A stretch of 64,000 bases of DNA from Cyanidium caldarium (lineage: Eukaryota; Rhodophyta; Bangiophyceae; Cyanidiales; Cyanidiaceae). The stretch is from NCBI GenBank assembly GCA_026184775.1, contig JANCYW010000010.1, positions 372,001 through 436,000 on the forward strand, read 5' to 3'. The number at the start of each line of letters is the position of its first letter. Within the stretch, counting starts at the first letter, position 1. A model generated the notes under the pieces. That model worked only from the letters and a program-made list of their open reading frames with translations. It had not been told where the DNA came from and did not search any database. A program made the position numbers and the translations under genes. Below, in pieces: positions 20,833 through 28,806 of this stretch.

Positions 20833-23250
20833 ATGTTGCGGGGTTTATCGGTGCGGACGGGGCGACTGGCTCGCCGCTGGCCCTGGCAGCGGGGCGGTCG
20901 ATTGCGTTCGGGATCGCTAGCGCCGGCCAGCGGGTTGCCCACTCCGAATGGCGGTGTGGCGTCGGTGGGTGCTGCCCACGGGAGTATTCCGTGTCTCGGT
21001 CTGCGCGCTTGTGCCGTCCGCCATTCAGGCGGCGGCTGGTGGGCCACCTCGCGCTGCTTGTCGTCCTCCGCGTCCACGTCGTCGTCGTGGTCGCCTCCGG
21101 ACTCGGCGAGCGATTCGGTGGCCGCATCCGACGCCGCCCACCGTAATGAAAAGCACCGCGACGAGGGGCGCGAGGCAGAGGCCGACACCGAGGAGTTGCC
21201 CGAGGGAACCGCCGAGGAGGATGTGTTGGGGTTGCAACGCGGTGTGGACGGGGTGATCAGTGCGTTGCGACAAGGGCGCACGTTGCTGGCGGCGCGCGCC
21301 TACCAGGAGTTGGACAAGGGGGCGCTGCGCAAGGACGTGGCCGCATCGCGCTCGTTGGTGGTGGCCGCCGGGCGTGCCGGGGCGTCGGAATTGGGTCTGG
21401 CGCTGTACCGCGACTTGTTCCGCGAGGACCTGCTGGCGGGTGCCGAGCGCGTGAATAGATTGGACGCCAACTATTTGCTGCGCGCTATCGCGCCCAGCGG
21501 CAACGTGGAGGTGGCGGAGGAGATTTTCGGGGCGTTGCGGGAGCGTGACGGCTCGTCGCACGCCGCCCTGATCGACACCTACTTCAACGCCGGTCAAGCG
21601 CGTCGCGGTATCGAATTTGGACGCCGGGTGCTGGGCGCGCACCCGGAGGGTGTGTACGCGGCCATGAACGCATCGGCGACGCCGGGCGCCACCGCCGAGG
21701 ATGCGGCCGTGGCCGCCGCCGAGGCCGTCGAGACCGAAGAGGAGGCCAGTGGCGTGAGCGGCGGCGGTAGCAGCATGGAGCCGGCCGGAGCGCCGACGCT
21801 CTCCTTTATGGATTACAGTGTAATATATCACGTGTTCATCGAGGCGTTCTTGCGGATGCGACAGGCGGAGCGCGCCCACAACGTGATCCGCACCATGCGC
21901 GAGCGGCACAACATGCGGGTGCGCATGCCGACGCTGATGTCGTTTCTGGTGCGCGCGGCCAACGCCAATATTGCGGACGGGGCGTACATGGCGCTGCTGG
22001 AGTTGCGGCGGGATACCTCTTTCGGGGCGTATTCCGGCCTGCGGTGCATTGACCAGGGATCGCTACTGAGCGCGTTGAATTGTGCGGCGCGCAATCAGCA
22101 TGCGGCGCTGGCGGACATGGCGTGGGCGGAGTTGCGCACGCGTTACTTGTCGCAGGAGGAGTTGCCGCTGCTGCCGTCATCGCTGCATGCGGACGACGCT
22201 GCCGCCGCCGAATCGACGATGCCGAAACCGTTCTTCGAGGTGCCCGATGCGCTGTTTTATGCGCGCGCCAATGCCGTCGCGCGCTGCGTGAACGAGCCGA
22301 CCACAGAGGCGACAGTGGCCGCCGCGGCGGGCGCGACACCGGGTGCTTCGTCTGGCTTGCCGCGCGCCCTGCTCAACTGCATGGACTTGATCATTGATCT
22401 GCATCATCGACGGCACGCCCGGAGGCTACGTCTGGCGAGCGCCGATGCCAACACCGCGTCGCCGGATCCGCGTGCCATCGCACCGCGGCTCCTGTCGCTG
22501 CGCGGGGTGGTCACCGGTTTGGCCAGCGATATCCGTCTGGTGGACGGGTGGCATTTCGAGCTGGTGCGTCGGCTCGAGGCCCTCCGCGGGGAATCATCGG
22601 CGGCGACCGCCACCACCACCACCACCACGCCGCAGAGCCCGTCGTCCACGGTGACCGCAGCGGTGTTCAAAGCGAACACCTGGTCGCCGATCAAGGACGG
22701 CACGCCGCTGCTGACGCCCTTCAACATCGCCATCGCGGCCGGCGGCGCCATGGCCGACTTGGATCGGGCGCTGCAATCGTACGAGGTGCTGGAGCGCGAT
22801 GGACCGGCAGCGTCGCTGCAGCCCAACACCGACACCTTCCACGCGCTGCTGGATGCGTGCGCTCGCCGCCGCCACGTGGATGCGGCGTTGCATGTGATGG
22901 AGAAGATGCGCGAGGCAAAAATGGAGCCGGTGGGCGAGACGCACCGGCTGCTGGTGCGGGCGATGGTACGCGGCGCGCGGCTGCGCGAAGCGGCGGACTA
23001 CATCCGAGAGCGCACTGGCGCCGCTGACGAAGAGCAGCCGGCAGCCATTCCGCTCGGCGCGTACCGCCTGGTGGCGCGTTACGCCTTGGCGGTGAACAAC
23101 GACGTGGCGCTGGTACGCGAAATGGAGGCTCTCGCCAAGCAGGCCGGTTACGGCGCCGCGAGATTCGCCAGCACCGAGGCGTCCCTGAGCGGCGGTATCG
23201 GTGGTGGATCGATGGCGGTGCCGTCGATGTCGGACGAAGCGCGCGAGTAA
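20833..23250 (+). CDS. Pentatricopeptide repeat (PPR) protein, probably organellar
   Basis: This 805-residue protein starts with an Arg-rich, acid-poor N-terminus (MLRGLSVRTGRLARRWPWQR) typical of a mitochondrial presequence, possibly plastid. PPR helical pairs are visible at about 335-400 (YSVIYHVFIEAFLRMRQAER, then VIRTMRERHNMRVRMP) and most clearly at about 635-745 (NTDTFHALLDACARRRHVDA, LHVMEKMREAKMEP, THRLLVRAMVRGARLREA). Weaker copies fill the middle. PPR proteins bind organellar RNA base by base and act in processing, stability or translation; the target cannot be read here. The Ala/Glu-rich insert at about 280-320 and a Thr run coded by ACC repeats near 22609-22631 are low-complexity interruptions. 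The gene is convergent with the inhibitor-3 gene, with an 84 bp gap. Confidence 0.87.
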   Translation: MLRGLSVRTGRLARRWPWQRGGRLRSGSLAPASGLPTPNGGVASVGAAHGSIPCLGLRACAVRHSGGGWWATSRCLSSSASTSSSWSPPDSASDSVAASDAAHRNEKHRDEGREAEADTEELPEGTAEEDVLGLQRGVDGVISALRQGRTLLAARAYQELDKGALRKDVAASRSLVVAAGRAGASELGLALYRDLFREDLLAGAERVNRLDANYLLRAIAPSGNVEVAEEIFGALRERDGSSHAALIDTYFNAGQARRGIEFGRRVLGAHPEGVYAAMNASATPGATAEDAAVAAAEAVETEEEASGVSGGGSSMEPAGAPTLSFMDYSVIYHVFIEAFLRMRQAERAHNVIRTMRERHNMRVRMPTLMSFLVRAANANIADGAYMALLELRRDTSFGAYSGLRCIDQGSLLSALNCAARNQHAALADMAWAELRTRYLSQEELPLLPSSLHADDAAAAESTMPKPFFEVPDALFYARANAVARCVNEPTTEATVAAAAGATPGASSGLPRALLNCMDLIIDLHHRRHARRLRLASADANTASPDPRAIAPRLLSLRGVVTGLASDIRLVDGWHFELVRRLEALRGESSAATATTTTTTPQSPSSTVTAAVFKANTWSPIKDGTPLLTPFNIAIAAGGAMADLDRALQSYEVLERDGPAASLQPNTDTFHALLDACARRRHVDAALHVMEKMREAKMEPVGETHRLLVRAMVRGARLREAADYIRERTGAADEEQPAAIPLGAYRLVARYALAVNNDVALVREMEALAKQAGYGAARFASTEASLSGGIGGGSMAVPSMSDEARE

Positions 23251-23334
23251 ACGGAGGTATCCCCTGAATGGAGGACCGCGATGACCCGCGGCGTTGTCCG
23301 ACCTCGCCGTACGCTAGTTCGGCTCGGGTGGCGG

Positions 23335-23380
23335 CTAGAAGGCGTCATCCTTGCCGGCCGGTCCGTCGCCACAAAACGAA

Positions 23381-23420
<40 letters not shown>

Positions 23421-23697
23421 TGACGTCCGACTCGCTGCTCTCGTTATATCGCCGCTGTCGGTGGAATACACAGCACTTTTTCGTCTTGCGTCTGCCCAGG
23501 TGTTCATTGTCCACCACGTCCTCGCTCCAGTGTACGTGTCGTGCCGAGCGCTGCCGCTCGAATCGTTGAGGACGCTCTCTCTCTACATGGGGTCGCGAGC
23601 GCAACCGCAACTGCAGCACTGGCGCGGTGCGCACCTCGGTGCGCTCCTCGGACGCGGACGACGACGATGACCTGGTCAACGCGCCCGCCGTCCGCAT
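23335..23697 (-). CDS. PPP1R11: Protein phosphatase 1 inhibitor-3 (PPP1R11/YPI1 family)
   Basis: The 120-residue product (ATG 23697) contains the hallmark inhibitor-3 block VHWSEDVVDNEHLGRRKTKK followed by CCVFHRQ. The corresponding human segment is [24 protein letters not shown]. Family members are small, disordered regulators that bind PP1 catalytic subunits and, in yeast (Ypi1), support nuclear PP1. The size matches the usual 110-155 residues. In this version the acidic tail is a poly-Asp run encoded by a GAC repeat (23383-23422). A longer frame to 23721 begins only with GTG. The gene is divergent from PCID2 with 265 bp between starts, and it sits entirely opposite low-complexity frames that are its shadows. 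Confidence 0.92.
23383..23422. repeat. (CGT)n/(GAC)n trinucleotide tract coding poly-Asp
   Basis: A long CGT run on the plus strand, read on the minus strand, encodes about 13 Asp residues in the acidic tail of the inhibitor-3 gene. Confidence 0.9.
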
Positions 23698-23962
23698 GAA
23701 GAAGAGCTTCAGCGTCGACACAAGCTTGCGTCACGACCGGAACGCGAGAGTGATGCTCCTCAACCCCAGTTCGCTCAGACGCGCTTCTCCCCGCACCTCC
23801 TCGATGCGCTTCGATACCCGACAGACGCTCTCCAGAGCGCAAAGCATCGCCGCGCGCGTCACTGCGACCCACTCGGGCGCACCCGACGAACCTCTGACGA
23901 GCTCAGCGTCTGGGAGTGCGCCGAGAAGGAGAGTGGATGGGGGCAACTTTTTCACATTCCCC

Positions 23963-25165
23963 ATGAACACCTCAGTGGTGCAACAGTTCGCCGAGGCGAT
24001 TGACGCTCGTGACGGTGAGCGGGTGGTGATGTTGCTCGACGCGGTGCAACGAGACGCCTCCGCGCGCACCCAACTACAACAGTCGCTACCGCCGTCGCAC
24101 CCGTCGCCGTGGCCTACCGCACTACGGCACTGGTGCGAGGCGAGTGCGCCTCGGGCAGAATACCATCCGGACGCCTTTAACGCTCTGACGGCAGCGCTGG
24201 AGGCGGTGTACGACGCCTTTCGGGAGGAGGAGGCGGGCAACTGGGCGGTGCCCGTGGTGCACCGCTTCGGTCGCGAACTATTGCACTGTGCAATGCGGTT
24301 GGACGCGTCCGAAGCTGATCGCGACGCACTGGCCACTGATCCCGAACGGGCACACGCCCATTTGCGGGCGGCCGAGTCGGTGCTGAAAAGGGGGCTGGCG
24401 CTGATGATGAGCGACCGCACCGCCGACGAGCGATACAGCAAGAGGCAGGGCGCGCTGGGCATGATCGTGTTCTTGTTGCGCATCTACTTTGCGCTGAACA
24501 ACCTGCGGCTCTGCACCAGTCTGGTGCGCACGGTGGAGTCGCCCGGCTTTCCCGCGGTGGATGCCGGTTTCGCGCTCGACCAGCGCGTGCCCTATCACTA
24601 TTACGTGGGGCGGATGGCCCTGTATGAGGATCGGTATGCGGCGGCCGCGGAGCATCTGACGCGGGCGACACGGGAGTGTCCGCTGCGGTACGCGCGCAAC
24701 CGCCGCCGCTTGTTGACGTATCTGGTGCCGGTGCGGTTGGCACTCGGGCGCATGCCCTCATCGCGACTGCTGCAGCGATACGGGCTGGTGCAGTACACGG
24801 GCATCTGTCAGGCGCTGCGCACCGGCGACATCGCCCGGTTCGATTGGCAGCTGCACCGATACGCCGGGCACTTTCGGCGCACCGGCACAATGTTGCTCAT
24901 CGAGCGACTCCGCCCGCTGGTGTATCGGGCGCTGTTTCGTCGCATTGCCCAGCTGTTGCGCAGCACGCGCATCGCCTTGGAAGCGTGTCGCTGCGGGATG
25001 CTGGACGCGGAGATGGAACTGGATGAGGTGGAGTGTGTGCTGGCGAATTTGATCTACCAGGGTTACGTCCGCGGTTATCTGTCGCACGAGAAACGGTATT
25101 TGGTGTTGAGCGCGCAGAACGCCTTTCCGCGGATAGCGCAAGTGGCAAGCGCGGGCAGAGGGTGA
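23963..25165 (+). CDS. PCID2: PCI-domain protein, PCID2/Thp1-type TREX-2 subunit
   Basis: From ATG 23963 the product is 400 residues, almost exactly the length of animal PCID2 (399). An in-frame extension upstream starts earlier but overlaps the divergent inhibitor-3 gene and looks non-coding. Diagnostic PCI features are KRQGALGMIVFLLRIYFALN, the central segment VPYHYYVGRMALYEDRYAAA and the winged-helix end VECVLANLIYQGYVRGYLSH followed by EKRYLVLSAQNAFP. The last block aligns with PCID2 'YISHQH..LVVSKQNPFP'. In TREX-2, PCID2 with DSS1 binds the GANP/Sac3 scaffold and RNA, coupling transcription to mRNA export at nuclear pores. The gene is convergent with the coiled-coil gene at 25247-26128, with an 81 bp gap. 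Confidence 0.93.
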   Translation: MNTSVVQQFAEAIDARDGERVVMLLDAVQRDASARTQLQQSLPPSHPSPWPTALRHWCEASAPRAEYHPDAFNALTAALEAVYDAFREEEAGNWAVPVVHRFGRELLHCAMRLDASEADRDALATDPERAHAHLRAAESVLKRGLALMMSDRTADERYSKRQGALGMIVFLLRIYFALNNLRLCTSLVRTVESPGFPAVDAGFALDQRVPYHYYVGRMALYEDRYAAAAEHLTRATRECPLRYARNRRRLLTYLVPVRLALGRMPSSRLLQRYGLVQYTGICQALRTGDIARFDWQLHRYAGHFRRTGTMLLIERLRPLVYRALFRRIAQLLRSTRIALEACRCGMLDAEMELDEVECVLANLIYQGYVRGYLSHEKRYLVLSAQNAFPRIAQVASAGRG

Positions 25166-25246
25166 GGTGGAGGTGCAGGGTTTTACGAATGTTCGGTGTT
25201 GGCAACGCGAACCGCGCCATGGATATGCGTGCGGCTGGTTGTGGCG

Positions 25247-26128
25247 CTAGCCGGCGGTGTGGCGTTGTCGTTGGGCCCGCATGGCGGCGGCCAGGGTGGC
25301 GCGCGTCCGTCGGGCGGCGGCGGCTTGCTTATCCGCCGCTGTCGCTGGCACTCCGGGCACAACAGTGGCGGTATGATCGGCCTCCGGTCGACGGTTTTCA
25401 CCAGCACTCGTGCCGCCGAGACTCTCGCGCAACAACCGGCGGGCATCTTCGGTGATGAATCGTTCGGTATGGGAGGGCGCACCGGACCCGAAACTCTCAA
25501 TGACCTGTTGGAGGCGGGCGGCCTTGTGGGCCAGCGGCGGCACCTTGTCGGCCAGCGTCGCCATTAGCTCCATCACCACCGCATACCGCGCTTGCACCTC
25601 CTGCAATAGCTGTTGACGGGAGGCGGCCTCACCCTCACCGGTCGTCACACCTCCGTCTTCGTCGTCCTCTTCGGCGGCGCTGGCGGCCTGCAGTTCCGCT
25701 TGCAGCCGCTCGACCTGTTGCAACCAGTTCGCCGCCCGCTCCGTCAGCAATGACTCGATGCTGGTCGCCACCTGCTGTCGGTGCTCTGACAGGCGCGCCT
25801 CCAACTCCCGCACCCGTGCCCGCTGTGCCCGCAGTTCCGTCCGCACGGCCGCATCGTCCGGCGACTCGGGCAGCAGGCGCTCGCACGCCTCCGGCCACCG
25901 CGCGGTGTTCGCTTCCACGGCCTGTAACAGTGCGTCACGCACCTGATCGAGTTGGGTGGTCAGGGCGGCGCGCTGCCCGGCGGAGAGGGCGTAGGCGTGC
26001 GGGCAGCGTTGGGTGTCCAGGGAGGTGGTTATCGCCTCCCGGAAGCATTTGTCGACGGTGGCGACTGTGCGCTCATCGGGGATGAGGATGGCTTGCTCGA
26101 GGAGGGGGTGATCGGGTGGGGAATCCAT
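25247..26128 (-). CDS. Coiled-coil protein, unassigned (weak resemblance to a MIND kinetochore subunit)
   Basis: This 293-residue protein is predicted to be mostly helical. Heptad-like stretches run at about 50-150 (LDQVRDALLQAVEANTARWP, VRTELRAQRARVRELEARL) and 165-215. The tail is Ala/Arg-rich and basic. The segment 'LLQAVEANTARWPEACERLLP' loosely recalls the Nsl1/Mis14 subunit of the Mis12 (MIND) kinetochore complex, where a helix is followed by an RRYP-like motif. That is a hunch from one pattern, not an assignment. ATG 26128 is the first in frame. It lies tail-to-tail with PCID2 and head-to-tail with the kinase gene, 346 bp away. A profile search against Mis12-complex families would settle it. 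Confidence 0.65.
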   Translation of the reverse strand: MDSPPDHPLLEQAILIPDERTVATVDKCFREAITTSLDTQRCPHAYALSAGQRAALTTQLDQVRDALLQAVEANTARWPEACERLLPESPDDAAVRTELRAQRARVRELEARLSEHRQQVATSIESLLTERAANWLQQVERLQAELQAASAAEEDDEDGGVTTGEGEAASRQQLLQEVQARYAVVMELMATLADKVPPLAHKAARLQQVIESFGSGAPSHTERFITEDARRLLRESLGGTSAGENRRPEADHTATVVPGVPATAADKQAAAARRTRATLAAAMRAQRQRHTAG

Positions 26129-26474
26129 AAAAAGAGGGGGAAGGATGCGTTAGAGGGCGGGCCGGGGGCGCATGAGTGGCGATGGGAGCGAGGTGTGTGG
26201 GGAAGCGCCCGCCAAGGGAGAGCGAAATTTTGAAAACCCGACCAGCGATGGCCCGCTCGATGCAACAATATGGGACAGTTGGGGGTGACGGCGTGGCGGG
26301 GTCGGGCGGCGAGTGGGGAAGGCAAATTACGATGTTCGTTTGCGTTGGTCGACTTTCAGAGATATTTCATGCAGAAGAAGCGCGTTAGAAGGGCGAACCT
26401 TTTCCGGAACACGCAGCTGAGATATGATGGCCAGGAGGGCAGCAGAAGCGTACACGACATTTTCGTGGTTACGC
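26129..26474. other. Intergenic region between two minus-strand genes
   Basis: These 346 bp hold the 3' end of the kinase gene and the promoter of the coiled-coil gene. They are somewhat AT-richer than the coding sequence around them, with short A/T runs near 26227-26235 and 26322-26370. No feature was recognised. Confidence 0.35.
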
Positions 26475-28382
26475 TCACAGGCTTACGATCCGGCGCAGCT
26501 CGTTTTCGGTCGCCAGACCAAGGCACTTAATCAGGAGGAGCAGCTCCCGCAGCACCGTCGCCATGTCCGGTCTCCGGCTCGGATCTTGATGCCAACACCG
26601 CAACATGAGGTCGACGTAATCTGGCTCCACTTCACCGAGTCGTGACAGATCCGGCCGCAAGTTCCCATCCACCACACCGATCATCACCTGGTAGCGCGGC
26701 ATACCGCTGTACGGGGTGCAGCGCGAGGCCAGCTCCCACAGCACCACTCCGTAGCTGTACACGTCGGAGGCGGTGCTGCAACGCTCGCTGCGCAGCACTT
26801 CGGGCGCCGCGTACTGCACGGTGCCCAGCCCGCGCTGGCCGCTCTCCGGCGCCTCCACTTCCGATTCGCCCTTGCCGAAATCACCGTGCAGCGTGCGGTT
26901 GTGCACCATGGCGCGCGCCATGCCAAAGTCGCACACCTTGACCATGGCCGACGAGGCGCCCTCCGTGCCCGACACCAGCAAATTGCTGGTCTTAAAGTCG
27001 CGATGCACCACGCCTTGGCCGTGCAGATACGTCAGTCCACAGGCTGCGCCGATGGCCGCCCGCAGCCGGAACCGCGCATCCAGTGGCACCGCCGGATTGT
27101 GTACCAGCGTGCGCAAATCGCCGCGCTGACAATACTCCGTCACGATGGCGATGCTGCCGGTGGCCGACTCCAAGTACATACCCAAAAACAGCAGCACATT
27201 CGGATGGCGCATGTGGCTCAGCGTTTCGGCCTCTTTGCGGAATTCGTTCAGCGAACTCTCGTCGCACACGTGCACGTTGCCCCTCTTGACGGCCACGAGC
27301 GTGCCGCGCCAGAGCCCTAGGTACACCGCGCCAAATGCGCCGGCGCCGATGCGCTCGCCAAGCTGCACGTCGCGCTCGTCTATCTGCCAGTACGAACGCT
27401 CCGACTCGAGGGTGCGCCGCAGGTCGGCCAGCGTGCGGTGCGCTCGCGATCGCACCGTGCGGTAGGTCAAAAAGTTGGAGATGGTCAGCAGGCGCAAGAT
27501 GAACAGCTTCTCCGCGCACAATGCCAAAATCAGCGAGGCGCTCGACGCGGCACCACGATCCAGCTGTGCTGCAACCACCCGTCGCAGCGCGAACGAGGTG
27601 GTGGCGGTGGCGAAAATGATCAACACCAACACCAAGTCGGCTATGCGGAAGCCGGAACCCGGCAACAAGTGATACCATGTGTAACGCGGTCCGTACAACG
27701 CCACCCGCAGTACCCACTCCAAGAAAAACCACACCGCCAGGCCAAAATCCATGGCAACCTCGGCGTGAAACGCAGAGCTGGCCGAGTCGAGCGTCTCTCC
27801 AAAGGTCTTCTGCACCTGCACTGCCATCAACGCCAACGCGGCGATGTATTCCGCAGCCACCAACAGACACACAAACACAAAGTAAGAGAACGACTCGATA
27901 AGCCGTAGCAGTCGCAGCGACCACGGCACCGGTTTGGCCACCAATTTCTCGGACGCGACGCGCTTCAGCACACTCCCGTCCAAACCGCTGCCTTGAATGT
28001 TCTGCGCGATGGTGTCCAGTTCACGTGCTCGCTGCAGGAAACGTTCTCGGGCGCGCTTGGCCGAGTCGCCGCCCCCACTACCGCCGCTGCCGCCTCGTGC
28101 CGCCCATAGCCGACCAGCTGCCCACGGTTCCCCCCGGCGATCCGCACTGCCCTCCAACGGGCCCGTGACCGAGCGGCGTAACGCGCGCCTGTTTCCCTGA
28201 CCGGCGTAACCGCTGTCGTCGCTGCTGCTGCTGCTGCTGCTGTTGCTGCGGTCTTGCGGGCTGCTGACGCCGCTGGCAGGCGACGCACGCGCGCCGCGTG
28301 GCGCCGCATCCGCCCCCAGACCCCGTTCCAGGTCGACGACCGCCCGCTTGTCTACAAGCGCGACTCGGTTCTCGCCGCCCAT
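26475..28382 (-). CDS. TKL (Raf-like) protein kinase with N-terminal four-helix, voltage-sensor-like membrane domain
   Basis: The product is 635 residues from ATG 28382; the frame above it opens only with GTG. After a disordered Ser-rich leader come four hydrophobic helices at about 162-190, 211-230, 245-268 and 285-312. Helix 2 (VWFFLEWVLRVALYGPR) and helix 3 (FRIADLVLVLIIFA) carry the acidic and basic residues in the places seen in ion-channel S2 and S3. Helix 4 (EKLFILRLLTISNFLTYRTV) is only weakly Arg-repeated. The kinase domain (about 340-615) is complete: Gly loop GAGAFG, K366 in VAVK, E384, HRD at 460-462, DFG at 485-487, APE at 526-528, and TKL-type YSYGVVLWEL. Expected activity is Ser/Thr phosphorylation at a membrane. 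Whether the helices sense voltage is an inference. Confidence 0.9.
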   Translation of the reverse strand: MGGENRVALVDKRAVVDLERGLGADAAPRGARASPASGVSSPQDRSNSSSSSSSDDSGYAGQGNRRALRRSVTGPLEGSADRRGEPWAAGRLWAARGGSGGSGGGDSAKRARERFLQRARELDTIAQNIQGSGLDGSVLKRVASEKLVAKPVPWSLRLLRLIESFSYFVFVCLLVAAEYIAALALMAVQVQKTFGETLDSASSAFHAEVAMDFGLAVWFFLEWVLRVALYGPRYTWYHLLPGSGFRIADLVLVLIIFATATTSFALRRVVAAQLDRGAASSASLILALCAEKLFILRLLTISNFLTYRTVRSRAHRTLADLRRTLESERSYWQIDERDVQLGERIGAGAFGAVYLGLWRGTLVAVKRGNVHVCDESSLNEFRKEAETLSHMRHPNVLLFLGMYLESATGSIAIVTEYCQRGDLRTLVHNPAVPLDARFRLRAAIGAACGLTYLHGQGVVHRDFKTSNLLVSGTEGASSAMVKVCDFGMARAMVHNRTLHGDFGKGESEVEAPESGQRGLGTVQYAAPEVLRSERCSTASDVYSYGVVLWELASRCTPYSGMPRYQVMIGVVDGNLRPDLSRLGEVEPDYVDLMLRCWHQDPSRRPDMATVLRELLLLIKCLGLATENELRRIVSL

Positions 28383-28806
28383 GGCGCGCGGCTCAAGGAC
28401 GCACCGCAGCCGCCCTGAGAGCGACAGGTCGGCCGGCTCACGCGCTGCACACACTGTCCATGCCCCTTGCGCCGTTCCACTTGATTTTTCCACTCCGACC
28501 TTGGTGGCACACGCTGTTGCTTCACAGTGGCCACACTACCAGCCTGTATTCCACCCGCCGTGAGCGCGCCGGGTGGTGAGCGACCGCACCGTGCACGCTC
28601 TCGAGACGGCCACCGCACGAGCGTGCACCCGACTCGAATCTGTCACGAAACGCCGGCCCATCGAGCTGCGTGACAATTCCGAGGCGGGTGACTTTTTGCG
28701 GTGACCGCCGGGAGCGGTCCGTGCGCGGTCATCGGCACAAGGGGACCTCTTGTGGAGCGGGCGTGACTCTCATAGTGAGACGACTTTTCCGCAGTTGCAT
28801 CGCGGC
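28383..28806. promoter_or_regulatory. Divergent intergenic region, kinase / NOC3
   Basis: This region of 424 bp lies between outward-facing starts. Frames of both genes run into it from non-ATG codons. No promoter motif was recognised. Confidence 0.35.

Noticed and set aside
23627-23962. Upstream extension of the PCID2 frame
   Set aside because: It covers the opposite-strand inhibitor-3 gene, whose conserved block is unmistakable. Starting at 23963 gives the exact family length.
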